Shown piece by piece: positions 17,001-24,489 of a stretch of 31,320 bases of DNA; the stretch's first letter is position 1; each line of letters opens with the position of its first letter. The notes below the pieces were generated by a model. It was given only the letters and a program-made list of their open reading frames with translations. It did not search any database and was not told the origin of the DNA. The stretch comes from Kiritimatiellia bacterium. Its GTDB lineage: Bacteria; Verrucomicrobiota; Kiritimatiellia; RFP12; UBA1067. The stretch is taken from assembly GCA_024405255.1 (NCBI GenBank), contig JAKSOY010000020.1, positions 1 to 31,320 on the forward strand, given 5' to 3'. The position numbers were made by a program, and so were the translations under genes.

Positions 17001-17758
17001 TGCGGAGCCCTCCCGTAGCGACGCTTCAAGTCGCTCGCAATCTCAAGGAGTTCGCTCGCCTGTTCACCCGCAAGCGTCTTCCCGAGCGTGTAGAGCAGCA
17101 CCGCGACGCTCTTGACCTTTTCAGGGCGCGCATCGTGCTCGAAGCGGCATCCATCGATCTCGCCCGTGCCCAGCAGATCCGCAACAACCACCACGCGTCC
17201 TTCCGCGAGCGCCTTCTCGACGGCGCGCCGCCGCCCCGTGCGGTTCCCATCGCCCACGATGATCGTCGGCGCTCCTGCCGACGTCTTCGGCACAAATGTC
17301 ACCGACGGCACCTTATGGTGCTTTTCAGGCCACTCGTACGATTCGCTCACGACGGTGAGATCGCCTTCGAGCGCGGAACGCGCCTTCTCGACGCGCGTCA
17401 CCTTCTGTACGCCCGGCTGCGTGATGCGCGCGACGCGGCATACGGTCTCAGATGCGGACGAGTCCTTCCTCTTTGCGAGGGCGGCATCGAGTTCGTCACA
17501 GAGGACGCCAAAGACCGTCCGTTCGTCCGGCAGGTCGAAGACGGGGCCCTTGATGTCAGACCGGCTTCCCACATCCAGTACAAGCACCAGGTCCGAAACG
17601 AAGCGGTGGGAATTCATCGCGCCATCCGTTCCCAGCACGCGCTTGCCAAGATGTTCGAACAGTTCGTCCGGAACGACCTGCGGCAGTTCCGCCGCGCCCA
17701 CAGCTGCGACAAGACTCAAACATGCAACAACCACCCCGGCAAACTTCTGGCGCTTCAT
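14009..17758 (-). CDS. Secreted GH2-family glycoside hydrolase with degenerate esterase-like N-terminal domain
   Basis: 1249 residues, longer than most GH2 enzymes, with a signal peptide ending near GAA (21-23). Residues about 50-330 look like the alpha/beta-hydrolase domain of acetylxylan-esterase-like proteins, but the Ser elbow reads SYGRTAIA (256-263) with no nucleophile in the usual place. GH2 domains follow: sugar-binding jelly roll 335-515, immunoglobulin-like 525-605, and TIM barrel 605-900 with the acid/base Glu714 in CTGNET and the probable nucleophile Glu819 in LSHEIS. Residues about 1045-1205 form a further alpha/beta domain that resembles ThuA or class I glutamine-amidotransferase folds. 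The substrate is likely a beta-galactoside or related plant or host glycan. The ATG is 5 bases after the stop of the phosphatase gene. Confidence 0.88.
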   Translation of the reverse strand: MKRQKFAGVVVACLSLVAAVGAAELPQVVPDELFEHLGKRVLGTDGAMNSHRFVSDLVLVLDVGSRSDIKGPVFDLPDERTVFGVLCDELDAALAKRKDSSASETVCRVARITQPGVQKVTRVEKARSALEGDLTVVSESYEWPEKHHKVPSVTFVPKTSAGAPTIIVGDGNRTGRRRAVEKALAEGRVVVVADLLGTGEIDGCRFEHDARPEKVKSVAVLLYTLGKTLAGEQASELLEIASDLKRRYGRAPQIVSYGRTAIAAAHAFAARRDLVSDVETIEAPPPWTMCVREGYGIPFANTVSGALDVYDWVDLLPKPADRLAKRVRAHAMTESVSLAGTWEMAYRPTPWRSGACPVFKGVTITNAVPGFWEDQEKTFRAAGMTDDFRINPLHVVQTYPITDYACDMTRPNIYGAFFYRRSFTLDHTGPAVLAFDCVRNEVGAWINGRFIAFRQGFSTPFELAVPEGVLHKGTNEIVLAVANTPNFAYCEADVSGMTTRSLFRATGGIDGRCELRFVKNPISDVYVTTAADLQSFTVHVTGGADGFDWTISDGARAVAHGRAKGDFTLSTEGYAWWSPESPHRYTLTLKTPQGEYRQRFGIRRLVAAGEKMRLNGAPVYLRGVTEHCYFPKTVHLPRDLETYRQITAKRKELGFNFVRFHTFIPVEEYFEATDELGMLVHVETPNFVSEEEFAAIIAFARRHPSVVIYCTGNETRIDRVAEDYLRHVAEMVHTGTDALFSPMSAMRGIEYALMKGKDEIVKTPFAHNPKRMARVAQYSDLFNSYQLGLTSYDSLNSAGPSTLDAWGDVYCGKPRLSHEISIDGTFVDFSTEKLYPADSPILATGMFQGLRRHLLEKGEYAKADLYFRNSSEWMRRIRKFTFEKVRSADRVAGYDFLGDINTHGHTFGYSVGMMDEFYRLKPGETVANVRRYNSPAVLLADLGSDFTVEAGTEKRIAFSISNYARDFADAQLTVSLVRAAGGQSVWTRTFPCGTVLNGCLSALAGCQVNVPASTVPVKYFLKAQFSAACGATVENEWELYGFPKTTAPKAANVRVVSEISRADLLAALTRGERVLLFGAGPFRSAGTSFRSTLAGRSNGHVATVVKKGHPALAGLPSEGYCGWEFRRLLEGGRAAQLEGPVPFDPIVQMVTPARFPIRRAALFEYRVGGGRLLVCGLNVQGKTPAQMWLRNRLVAYAASDAFDPVDKITVNDLARLLDVPTVRGKKNANLATNPNDPSSAVRAGTQARP

Positions 17759-17763
17759 AGTTT

Positions 17764-19770
17764 TTAGACCTTCATTTCGAGTGAAAAGATGTTCTGTCCA
17801 TCCTCACGGCGATAGTCGACACGCGTCGCAAGCTTCTTCACGATCATGATACCGAGCCCGCCGATGGGACGATCTTCGGCGGCCAGCGTGGTATCGGGAT
17901 CGGCGTGTTCAAGGGGATTCCAGGGTTTGCCATGGTCGATGAACGAAAGGCACATCGACGCGGGGCGTCCCTCGCACGCGAAATCAAGACGAATGTCGGG
18001 GCTCCCGGAGTAGCTGATCACGTTCCCGGCGATTTCGTCGGTCGCCACCATCATCTTCGGAAGGACAGACGCAGGGCACCCGCTGCGCAGAAGGTTCTCT
18101 TCCACGAAGGCGGCAATCTTGGACATGTTCTCCGGCTTGGCCTCCACCACGAGCGAGGACGAAGCATTGAAGTCCAACACCAGCACCGTCTGATCGTCGA
18201 ACTGTTCGGCCGCGCCGGCGAAACCGTCGACCGAAGCAAACAAGTCGGACACGAAATCGCCCGCAGGACTCCCGGCATGTTCACTGCAGAAACGGCACAT
18301 CCGTTCGTTCCCGTACTGCTGGTGGTCTGTCGTCTCCGCCTCGGTGATGCCATCGGAATAGAGGACGAGCCGTTCGCCCGGTTGGAACACGCGCGTTTCC
18401 GCGCGATAGGGGAAGTCTTCCATGGCACCCAGCACGATATTACGCTTCACCTTGAGAAACTCCGCCGTGCCGTCGGCCGCGACCAACACGGGCGGATTGT
18501 GGCCGGCGTTACACCAGTCAAGCGTACCTGTCCGACGATCGAAGACGCCGACGAAGAACGTCATGAACATGCTTTTTTCATTGTGACGCGAAAGTAGGCC
18601 GTTCATGCGCGAAGTCAGCTCGCTGGCGGAAAGTCCCAAGTCGGCCGCAAAACGGAACGCCGAAGACGCGGCGAATGTAATCAAGGCGGAAGGCACGCCC
18701 TTACCCGAAACATCGCCGACGGCAAAATAGAGACGATCCCCCTTCTCGAAGAAATCATAGAAGTCGCCGCCGACCTCGCGAGCCGGTTTCAGCGCGGCGT
18801 GCAGGAACGGCGGGAAGCGACGGTCCAGCATGCCCATCTGGATTTCAGAACCGATGGCAAGTTCGCTGCGAATGCGCGATGTTTCCTGCTCCTGCTTTTC
18901 AAGGCGTTTGGTGAAAAACCAGGCGAGCGCGAAGATGAGTCCCAGGCCGACGGCTGAAAAGATCATAATCCGCGAAACGAGCCGCCGCGAATCGGCGATG
19001 ATGTTGGTCACAGGGCAGTTGAGCGTAATGACCCAGCCGTTGTCAGCCTTGCCGACAATTCCGACCATTGACTCTTTGAGCGAAGTCCCCTTAGGTTTCC
19101 CGTCTGCCAGAGGGCTCCCCTTCGCCGAAACAAGCGTCGCGTATGAATTCGGATACGGATGGATCGTTTCCACATGGCGCGTGAGCCGTTCCAACGAGAC
19201 ATCCGACGTGATGACGGCCTTCATCTTTCCATCGGGACCAATCACCGGCTTGGAATACGTACACATCATCACTTCACCGCCGCCCTTGTCATAGTAGGGT
19301 TCGCTCCAATGGGGTTTCATCGTGTCGGATGCGACCTTATACCATTCCATTTCGTGATAACGGTAATCATCGGTTCCCAGCTGCTTGCTCAAGACCTTGC
19401 CTTCCTGGTTCTGCCAGGAGTAGGGAGAAAAGCGCAAACCCTTCACCGCGAAGAAGTTCTCCGGGAAGGCGATGGCACTGCCCACGATGAAGTGGTTGTT
19501 GAGCACGAGCTGCTGCGTGATGCGATACATGTAGTCGGGATCGCCGATATGCTCGTTGACAATCCACACGGAATTGCCGACGGCGGTTTCGACATCCGAC
19601 ATCATTCCGTCGATACGCTCCACGGTGGCATCGACAATCGTACGCACCGTCTTACGCACTTCGTCCTCCATCATCTGTGCCGTACTACGCGCGACGACCC
19701 AACCGACCAAGAGGAACAAAATGGTCGTGGTGACGATAATACTCAGGTTCAAATACTTTTTCTTCATCAT
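17764..19770 (-). CDS. Cache-sensor PP2C (SpoIIE/RsbU-type) phosphatase fused to an anti-sigma-type HATPase kinase domain
   Basis: 668 residues. TM1 lies at about 10-27, an extracellular double-Cache-like sensor at 30-262 (PENFFAVKGLRFSPYSWQ and GKMKAVITSDVSLERL are typical), and TM2 at 266-286. The PP2C domain spans 305-534, with metal-binding acids in GGDFYDF (Asp336), GDVSGKG (Asp352), SDGITEAE (Asp473) and FDDQT (525-526). The C-terminal HATPase (540-668) has an intact N-box DEIAGN (Glu579, Asn583), G1 IDHGKPW (Asp612) and G2 PIGGLG. It should therefore both phosphorylate and dephosphorylate a STAS protein in response to an external ligand. The STAS gene lies two genes upstream in the same run. 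The start overlaps the MATE stop (ATGA). Whether the first or second ATG is used is unclear. Confidence 0.93.
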   Translation of the reverse strand: MMKKKYLNLSIIVTTTILFLLVGWVVARSTAQMMEDEVRKTVRTIVDATVERIDGMMSDVETAVGNSVWIVNEHIGDPDYMYRITQQLVLNNHFIVGSAIAFPENFFAVKGLRFSPYSWQNQEGKVLSKQLGTDDYRYHEMEWYKVASDTMKPHWSEPYYDKGGGEVMMCTYSKPVIGPDGKMKAVITSDVSLERLTRHVETIHPYPNSYATLVSAKGSPLADGKPKGTSLKESMVGIVGKADNGWVITLNCPVTNIIADSRRLVSRIMIFSAVGLGLIFALAWFFTKRLEKQEQETSRIRSELAIGSEIQMGMLDRRFPPFLHAALKPAREVGGDFYDFFEKGDRLYFAVGDVSGKGVPSALITFAASSAFRFAADLGLSASELTSRMNGLLSRHNEKSMFMTFFVGVFDRRTGTLDWCNAGHNPPVLVAADGTAEFLKVKRNIVLGAMEDFPYRAETRVFQPGERLVLYSDGITEAETTDHQQYGNERMCRFCSEHAGSPAGDFVSDLFASVDGFAGAAEQFDDQTVLVLDFNASSSLVVEAKPENMSKIAAFVEENLLRSGCPASVLPKMMVATDEIAGNVISYSGSPDIRLDFACEGRPASMCLSFIDHGKPWNPLEHADPDTTLAAEDRPIGGLGIMIVKKLATRVDYRREDGQNIFSLEMKV

Positions 19771-21485
19771 CCCTCTGCGCTTTCTACCCTACGATTGAAT
19801 TTAAAGACATTGCGATTATAGCCGGTGGTGGTGAGGTTCATCCGGTTCTTCTGCACATTCATCAGCGACGCCACCAAATAGGATCGGAGCGACGAGATTT
19901 TCGCATCGGCATCGGTAATGTCGAAAACCTCGCCGTCGTCACGCAGCACCAGCGAAGGTTCCTCGTCCAGCATCAGCGTCGCCTCGGCGAGGACGGACCG
20001 ACCGACATTTCGTTCCTTCACGGCCATGAACACTTCCTCAATGAGCAATTCGGCCCGTACAGCCGAGTCCGTCGCACCGTTCGCCCGAAGGAGAGACCCG
20101 ATTTCAGAGGAGACCCGGCAAATCGCCTGGTCCTCAAGTTTCAGATCGAACATCGCAATCGACGACTCCCGCGAACGATCCAGCAACCACGGCATCCGCC
20201 CGCGGCCTTCACGCATCCAAAGCCACACGGCAACCAACACACAAGACAGCACAGGGGCCATACCCAGCGCCAGCCAAACACCCGAGATGCCCCACAGCGT
20301 CCCCATCGGCAGGCAAAGCGAAACAGGCACGAGCAACCCCGACAGCACCGTCAGCATGGCCGACAACAACCCGCGATCAATGAATGCAAAATAGGAATTG
20401 AAGAGCGCCACCAGACCGAGTCCGACCATCCCCGCCGCCGTGAAGCGCACAGCCGTCGCGGCCGAAGCGACCAAGGGCGGATCGGTAATGCCCAACAGAC
20501 GCGTGAGCAGGATCGGACAAAGAACGAGCAAGGCGCCTAGTGCGACAGATGCCGCCAACATCGTTTTCAGCGCCATCGTCATCACCTGTCGGATACCCCG
20601 CAGATTACCTTCTCCATAATAGACGCTGACCAAGGGCTGGGCCGCATTGGCAGGGCCATTGAAAGCTTCGGAGATCCCCAGAACCGTGAGTGCAGCACCT
20701 AAGACCGGCAACATCTTCGAACCGAAATGCGCAACCACATAATGCGTCAACAGGAGGAAGAGCGCGGCATTGCAAAGTCGTGAACCCGCATCGCCAAACG
20801 AGGTCTTGACGATTGCCCCCAAATCGCGGAAACTGAAATGGCGTACAACGCGAAGCGTATTCGCTTTCCGCCGAAAATGAAGCAACAACACGAGAATGGC
20901 CAAGAGATTCCCCAAGGTCGTACCCAACCCGCAGCCGGACATTCCCAGAACAAATGTGAGCGGCACTGAAAACACGCAATTGCCGACGAACTGAACGACA
21001 TAAGACACCACGCAGAGGCGAGAATCACCGTCCGCATAGCAGGCATTGGCCAGTACGACAGCCAGAAGTTCCAACAACGCACACGGCGACCACCACACCC
21101 AATAGGAGGTGGCGAGGCTGCAGGTCTCGGCCGTAGCCCCGAGCAACGCCAGGAACGGACCTCGAACAGCCAGCATCGCCCCCCACAGAAACACGCCAAA
21201 TGCCAATGCGCTCCAGATTCCCACCGAAAACATTTCCACAGCCCGGCGCCGCTGGAAACGTCCCATCTCGACGGAGAAGCAAATCGCCGCCCCCACACCC
21301 AATAACGCGCTGAAAAACGAAATCAGGTTAATCGGCGACTGAAGCAGATTCATGGCTCCCAGCGCCGTCTCGCCAAGGATATTGCCGACGACAACCTCAT
21401 CGGACAGTGACATGAGGAATTCGATCAACGTCGAAAAAGTCGCCGCCAGCAAGAGTCCGCAGTACTTGGAGCCACAAAAGGTCAT
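19767..21485 (-). CDS. MATE-family transporter with C-terminal HATPase-like (anti-sigma-kinase-like) tail
   Basis: 572 residues. Residues 1 to about 428 are a full MATE/MatE transporter with about 12 membrane segments (SDEVVVGNILGETALGAMN at 28-46, FNGPANAAQPLVSVYYGEGN at 275-294), normally a cation-coupled exporter of drugs or metabolites. Residues 440-572 are soluble and follow an RsbW-like HATPase pattern: N-box-like LLIEEVFMAV (480-489), G1-like LRDDGEVFD (514-522) and a last strand TTGYNRNVFKF (553-563). The N-box Asn is replaced (E484 is followed four residues later by Ala), and the glycine-rich G2 loop is absent, so ATP binding is doubtful. The tail may instead dock the STAS protein from the adjacent gene. 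The STAS stop is 14 bases upstream. The start is preceded by a GGGG/CCCC hairpin and a three-codon frame (ATG CCC CCA TGA) ending on the start codon. Confidence 0.88.
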   Translation of the reverse strand: MTFCGSKYCGLLLAATFSTLIEFLMSLSDEVVVGNILGETALGAMNLLQSPINLISFFSALLGVGAAICFSVEMGRFQRRRAVEMFSVGIWSALAFGVFLWGAMLAVRGPFLALLGATAETCSLATSYWVWWSPCALLELLAVVLANACYADGDSRLCVVSYVVQFVGNCVFSVPLTFVLGMSGCGLGTTLGNLLAILVLLLHFRRKANTLRVVRHFSFRDLGAIVKTSFGDAGSRLCNAALFLLLTHYVVAHFGSKMLPVLGAALTVLGISEAFNGPANAAQPLVSVYYGEGNLRGIRQVMTMALKTMLAASVALGALLVLCPILLTRLLGITDPPLVASAATAVRFTAAGMVGLGLVALFNSYFAFIDRGLLSAMLTVLSGLLVPVSLCLPMGTLWGISGVWLALGMAPVLSCVLVAVWLWMREGRGRMPWLLDRSRESSIAMFDLKLEDQAICRVSSEIGSLLRANGATDSAVRAELLIEEVFMAVKERNVGRSVLAEATLMLDEEPSLVLRDDGEVFDITDADAKISSLRSYLVASLMNVQKNRMNLTTTGYNRNVFKFNRRVESAEG

Positions 21486-21499
21486 GGGGGCATCCCCAA

Positions 21500-21799
21500 T
21501 CAGACAACCGTGAAAATGTCGGAGAAGCCCGTCATCTCGAAGACATCCTTCACGGCCGTATTGGCGTGAACCACCTGAATCTCGCCACCGACCGAACTCA
21601 TTTGCTTGTGCATGCTCAACAGCACACGCAGACCGGCCGAGGAAATGTATTCAAGCGCGGAGAAATCGAAAACCAGCCGACGCACGTCGCCTGGATACTC
21701 CGACAAAGCACCTTGGAGCTCCGGCGCGGTCATCGTATCGAGGCGTCCCTCCACGACAACGGTTGCGACCTCGCCCTCAATATTTTTCTTAATCGTCAT
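21500..21799 (-). CDS. STAS-domain protein (anti-sigma factor antagonist type)
   Basis: 99 residues, a single STAS domain of the SpoIIAA/RsbV type. The ATG at 21799 is preferred over a TTG four codons upstream because GAGG lies just before it. The conserved segment FDFSALEYISSAGLRVLL (44-61) contains Ser54, which aligns with the phosphorylated Ser of SpoIIAA and RsbV; the preceding Asp of those proteins is Ser53 here. The GRLDTMTAPELQ segment (18-29) is typical. It should bind a HATPase kinase partner when unphosphorylated and be reset by a PP2C phosphatase. Both kinds of partner are encoded directly downstream. No sigma factor is nearby, so the output is unknown. Confidence 0.92.
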   Translation of the reverse strand: MTIKKNIEGEVATVVVEGRLDTMTAPELQGALSEYPGDVRRLVFDFSALEYISSAGLRVLLSMHKQMSSVGGEIQVVHANTAVKDVFEMTGFSDIFTVV

Positions 21800-21819
21800 T
21801 TCAAGCCTCAAGTGTCAGA

Positions 21820-22086
21820 TTACTTCGCATTGTTGATGGCCTCGCGCATCATGCGCAACACCTGGCCGATCGCATCGATGATAGCCGTCGACTCGTAACG
21901 GTCGATCCAACCGTCGGACAGCTGCTTGTCGAGTTTGGCGATGGCGAAATCGTAGGTGCCATCGTGGTTGTGCTCGGAAAGCCAGCAGCGGATCACCCGC
22001 GCCTCGTCCGTATCGATCTTCGAATCCTGGAGGATTCCCTTAGAGAGCAACCAGAACTCGTCCCTCTCCTGCTGAGGTGTCATCAT
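21820..22086 (-). CDS. Small acidic helical protein, TerB-like, first gene of the signalling module
   Basis: 88 residues from the ATG at 22086, seven bases after AAGGAG; a start two codons earlier lies too close to that site. The protein seems to hold two copies of a helix-turn pattern: ILQDSKIDTDEARVI (18-32) and LSDGWIDRYESTAII (56-70). This resembles the short helical modules of TerB-like and BRCT-associated proteins, where the acidic loop between helices may bind a metal. There is no signal peptide or membrane segment. It is 20 bases upstream of the STAS gene and shares the promoter at 22159-22167, so it is probably part of the same system. Family assignment is tentative. Confidence 0.7.
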   Translation of the reverse strand: MMTPQQERDEFWLLSKGILQDSKIDTDEARVIRCWLSEHNHDGTYDFAIAKLDKQLSDGWIDRYESTAIIDAIGQVLRMMREAINNAK

Positions 22087-22158
22087 TTTCATTCTCCTTT
22101 TTTCTCTTATTGAAATCAACAATCACCATCGAATGCGTTCCATTGCGGTGACTGGTAT

Positions 22159-22167
22159 ATTGTACCA
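22159..22167 (-). promoter_or_regulatory. Extended -10 promoter of the STAS/MATE/PP2C module
   Basis: TGGTACAAT on the minus strand is a TACAAT -10 with the TGn extension; the -35 region is poor. Transcription would start near 22152, about 65 bases before the small-protein start. It lies in the 109-base gap after the DUF1232 gene, the largest gap between 29835 and 4035, so this is the natural start of a new transcription unit. Confidence 0.45.
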
Positions 22168-22195
22168 AAACCAAGGCAAAAGAACGAGCGTAAGT

Positions 22196-23365
22196 TCAGG
22201 TTAAAGACTTGGCACGGAGGGCTTTGAATGTCTGGATGACGCCGCCTCCGCCGAGCGAAACGATGATGAAGTCGTCGAGGGAGCCCAGGAACGGAATCGC
22301 ATCGGGAATCAGATCGATCGGCGTCACCCACCAGAGGAGCGCCAGGACGCCCACGACCACGCAACGCGGCACCAGCGCCACCGCGAGCCAGGGATTGTGC
22401 GGACGGAGCAGCGTCTCCGTCGGACGGATTTCCGTGCGTCCGCGAATCACACGCACATCCACCAGCCCGTGTTCCGCCACCAGCCGATTGAGGATCTGCG
22501 GCGTCACCTGCGTTCGCACAACAGCAGCATCAAGACCGAACTGTTCCGCATAGCAGCGAAAGACGATCTCATAAATCGTCTGCGGTGAAACGGTTCCCTC
22601 TTCGCAGACCTTGCGCAGCACGCGAATCGAACACCGGCGCTCGGCCTCGTCCGTCACCTGTCGCAGGTGGTTCACCATGTTCTCGTTCAGGATCTCCGGG
22701 GTGATGTCGTGGAACTGCAGGGCGAGTCCCGCCACCAGCACCAGGACACCCGCCAGAAACGCCCCCGAGGGCACTTGCGCGGGGTCCGCCAATTTGAACG
22801 CCAGCAGAAACGCAAACGCCGTGAAGACGAGCCCCACCCGCAGGATCTTGTTCTGCGCGGCCGTCAGCGCAAGGCAGATCAGCACGAAGAGTCCCGCCGC
22901 CTGGGGCGATGCGAAAATCTCCTTGATCGGATTCGGAATCAGCGCGAGCAGTCCCACCCAGCTGGCCATGGACTTGATTCCCGTCGCCAGCTGGTGCAGC
23001 AGATTGCCGTCCGTCGCCACGAGATGTTCGGACGGTGCCCCCACCAAACGCGCCAGGAACAACGTCATCGGCAGAATCAGCAACATCTGCAAAACAAGAT
23101 TGCCACCCCGACTGCGACCCAAATACCCCCAGTCGAAGCAGATGGCGCTCACGAGAATCACGCTGATCAGAATCACATAGCCACCCTGGGCGTAGGAGAA
23201 CGTCTCTCGACCGAACCACGGATCCAACGCCATCAAAGCCGATGCCACGAGATAGAGCGCCAATACCACAAACCAGCGAACACTGAAGAACGACTGAACA
23301 CCATGCCGTCCCAGGACCCATGTCGGTGCAAACAGACCGTCGCAGAATCGCGTGTTCCCACTCAT
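22196..23365 (-). CDS. Multi-pass membrane protein with C-terminal DUF1232 (YkvA-like) domain
   Basis: 389 residues from the ATG at 23365, which overlaps the upstream stop (ATGA) and has AAGGG before it; an upstream in-frame ATG would give 408. Membrane segments lie near 29-48, 62-78, 88-107, 135-147, 157-170, 174-190 and 201-216. A soluble region (217-325) follows with KVCEEGTVSPQTIYEIVF and a segment RVIRGRTEIRPTETLL. The C-terminus is DUF1232, with the hallmark WWVTPIDLIPDAIPFLGSLDDF (345-366). DUF1232 proteins are membrane proteins of unknown function, so no reaction can be stated. The preceding gene also encodes a membrane-anchored protein, which suggests a complex. Confidence 0.8.
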   Translation of the reverse strand: MSGNTRFCDGLFAPTWVLGRHGVQSFFSVRWFVVLALYLVASALMALDPWFGRETFSYAQGGYVILISVILVSAICFDWGYLGRSRGGNLVLQMLLILPMTLFLARLVGAPSEHLVATDGNLLHQLATGIKSMASWVGLLALIPNPIKEIFASPQAAGLFVLICLALTAAQNKILRVGLVFTAFAFLLAFKLADPAQVPSGAFLAGVLVLVAGLALQFHDITPEILNENMVNHLRQVTDEAERRCSIRVLRKVCEEGTVSPQTIYEIVFRCYAEQFGLDAAVVRTQVTPQILNRLVAEHGLVDVRVIRGRTEIRPTETLLRPHNPWLAVALVPRCVVVGVLALLWWVTPIDLIPDAIPFLGSLDDFIIVSLGGGGVIQTFKALRAKSLT

Positions 23366-24489
23366 TTCGCACGCCCTTCCGTCAGTTGGCGCCGAAGTTC
23401 GGCAACCCGTTTTTCCACCCATTCCGTCGTAATCGTCTCACTGCCGACCGTTTGGCTGTATGCCTTCATCGAACGCCAGAGGCGAAGACCTTTCCGATAT
23501 TCTTCCCAGACGGCGAGTTCCTGACGCGCCCTGTTCACACCTTCCGGTACGCGCCTCGCCGGTTCAAGGGCATGGACAAAGAGCTGAAGTCCCGCCTCGG
23601 TCATCGGACGTCCCTTCAGCCGCCAACGCATCAGGCAGATGTCACTCAACAGCAGCACAAAATGCTGATCGGACTCGGAGAGCCGTCTCAATTCCGTTTT
23701 CCCGTCCACTACACGGTCCGCCTGACCGTCCGTCCGCAGGCGGCAGCTCTGTTCCGAAGACGCAAGAATATCCAGATAGAGCTGGCACGTCGCCTCGGGA
23801 ATGGGTCCCTGATCCAACTTGTTCTTCATCTCTTCCAACCAGCCCGCTGCACGATAATAGGCCAGCGCATCCGAATCGGGATTGACCTGCGCAAGTGTCT
23901 TGCACGCACGCCGCAGTTCCGTCCACCGCTTCAACTGCCACAACGTTTCGAAATAGACAGCCCACGTCCGTTCCCAGGCGCGATGAACGGCACGTTCGTT
24001 CTCCAACTCGCCAATCGAGCGGCGGCAAAGGTCGACAACCTCGGTAAACCGCCGCTCGGCGGACAGTTCCTTCACCCGCTGCAGAACCTTCTCCTGGTTC
24101 GACGGCGCACGCAACGGTGAAAGATCGGACTTGTTCTCTGCCGTCACGGCCGAGGCGTATGAAGCCGTCCCCTCGGCCAGCTTTGTCGGCAGGAACCGCG
24201 AGATCGGGAAGACGAGCATCAATCCCCCCACGACAATCGCCAACCCCGCCAAGGCCCCCAGAATCTCGGCCGGCGAATGCGGTTTCGCCGCGTCTGGATT
24301 CGCGCGTGCCGTCAAGGTGCTGTCCAAGCCTTCTTCCTCGTCGACTTTCGCCAATTCGGACGGCGTAAGCGCACGTGTCGACGGCAACGGCGTCCACAAC
24401 CCGTCCGTTCCTCCGGCAGACGACGCCAACGCACCTTGTACCGCAACGAGGCTACCCTCCGGCGGCAAGACTGGTTCATTTTCCGTCAT
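23362..24489 (-). CDS. Single-pass membrane protein with TPR-like helical domain
   Basis: 375 residues. Residues 1-75 are a Pro/Ser-rich cytoplasmic tail, one membrane segment lies at about 76-97, and residues 125-370 are helical and rich in Arg, Leu and Trp. The pattern at 130-215 (AERRFTEVVDLCRRSIGELE, YFETLWQLKRWTELRRACKTL) resembles degenerate TPR repeats, suggesting protein binding outside the membrane. I do not recognise the family. It overlaps both neighbours by four bases (ATGA), so the three proteins are probably made together in fixed ratio. Confidence 0.75.
   Translation of the reverse strand: MTENEPVLPPEGSLVAVQGALASSAGGTDGLWTPLPSTRALTPSELAKVDEEEGLDSTLTARANPDAAKPHSPAEILGALAGLAIVVGGLMLVFPISRFLPTKLAEGTASYASAVTAENKSDLSPLRAPSNQEKVLQRVKELSAERRFTEVVDLCRRSIGELENERAVHRAWERTWAVYFETLWQLKRWTELRRACKTLAQVNPDSDALAYYRAAGWLEEMKNKLDQGPIPEATCQLYLDILASSEQSCRLRTDGQADRVVDGKTELRRLSESDQHFVLLLSDICLMRWRLKGRPMTEAGLQLFVHALEPARRVPEGVNRARQELAVWEEYRKGLRLWRSMKAYSQTVGSETITTEWVEKRVAELRRQLTEGRAK

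Noticed and set aside
21482..21493. Three-codon frame ATG CCC CCA TGA ending on the MATE start codon
   Set aside because: It could be a leader that slows ribosomes, but a frame this short arises easily by chance and has no clear ribosome binding site of its own.
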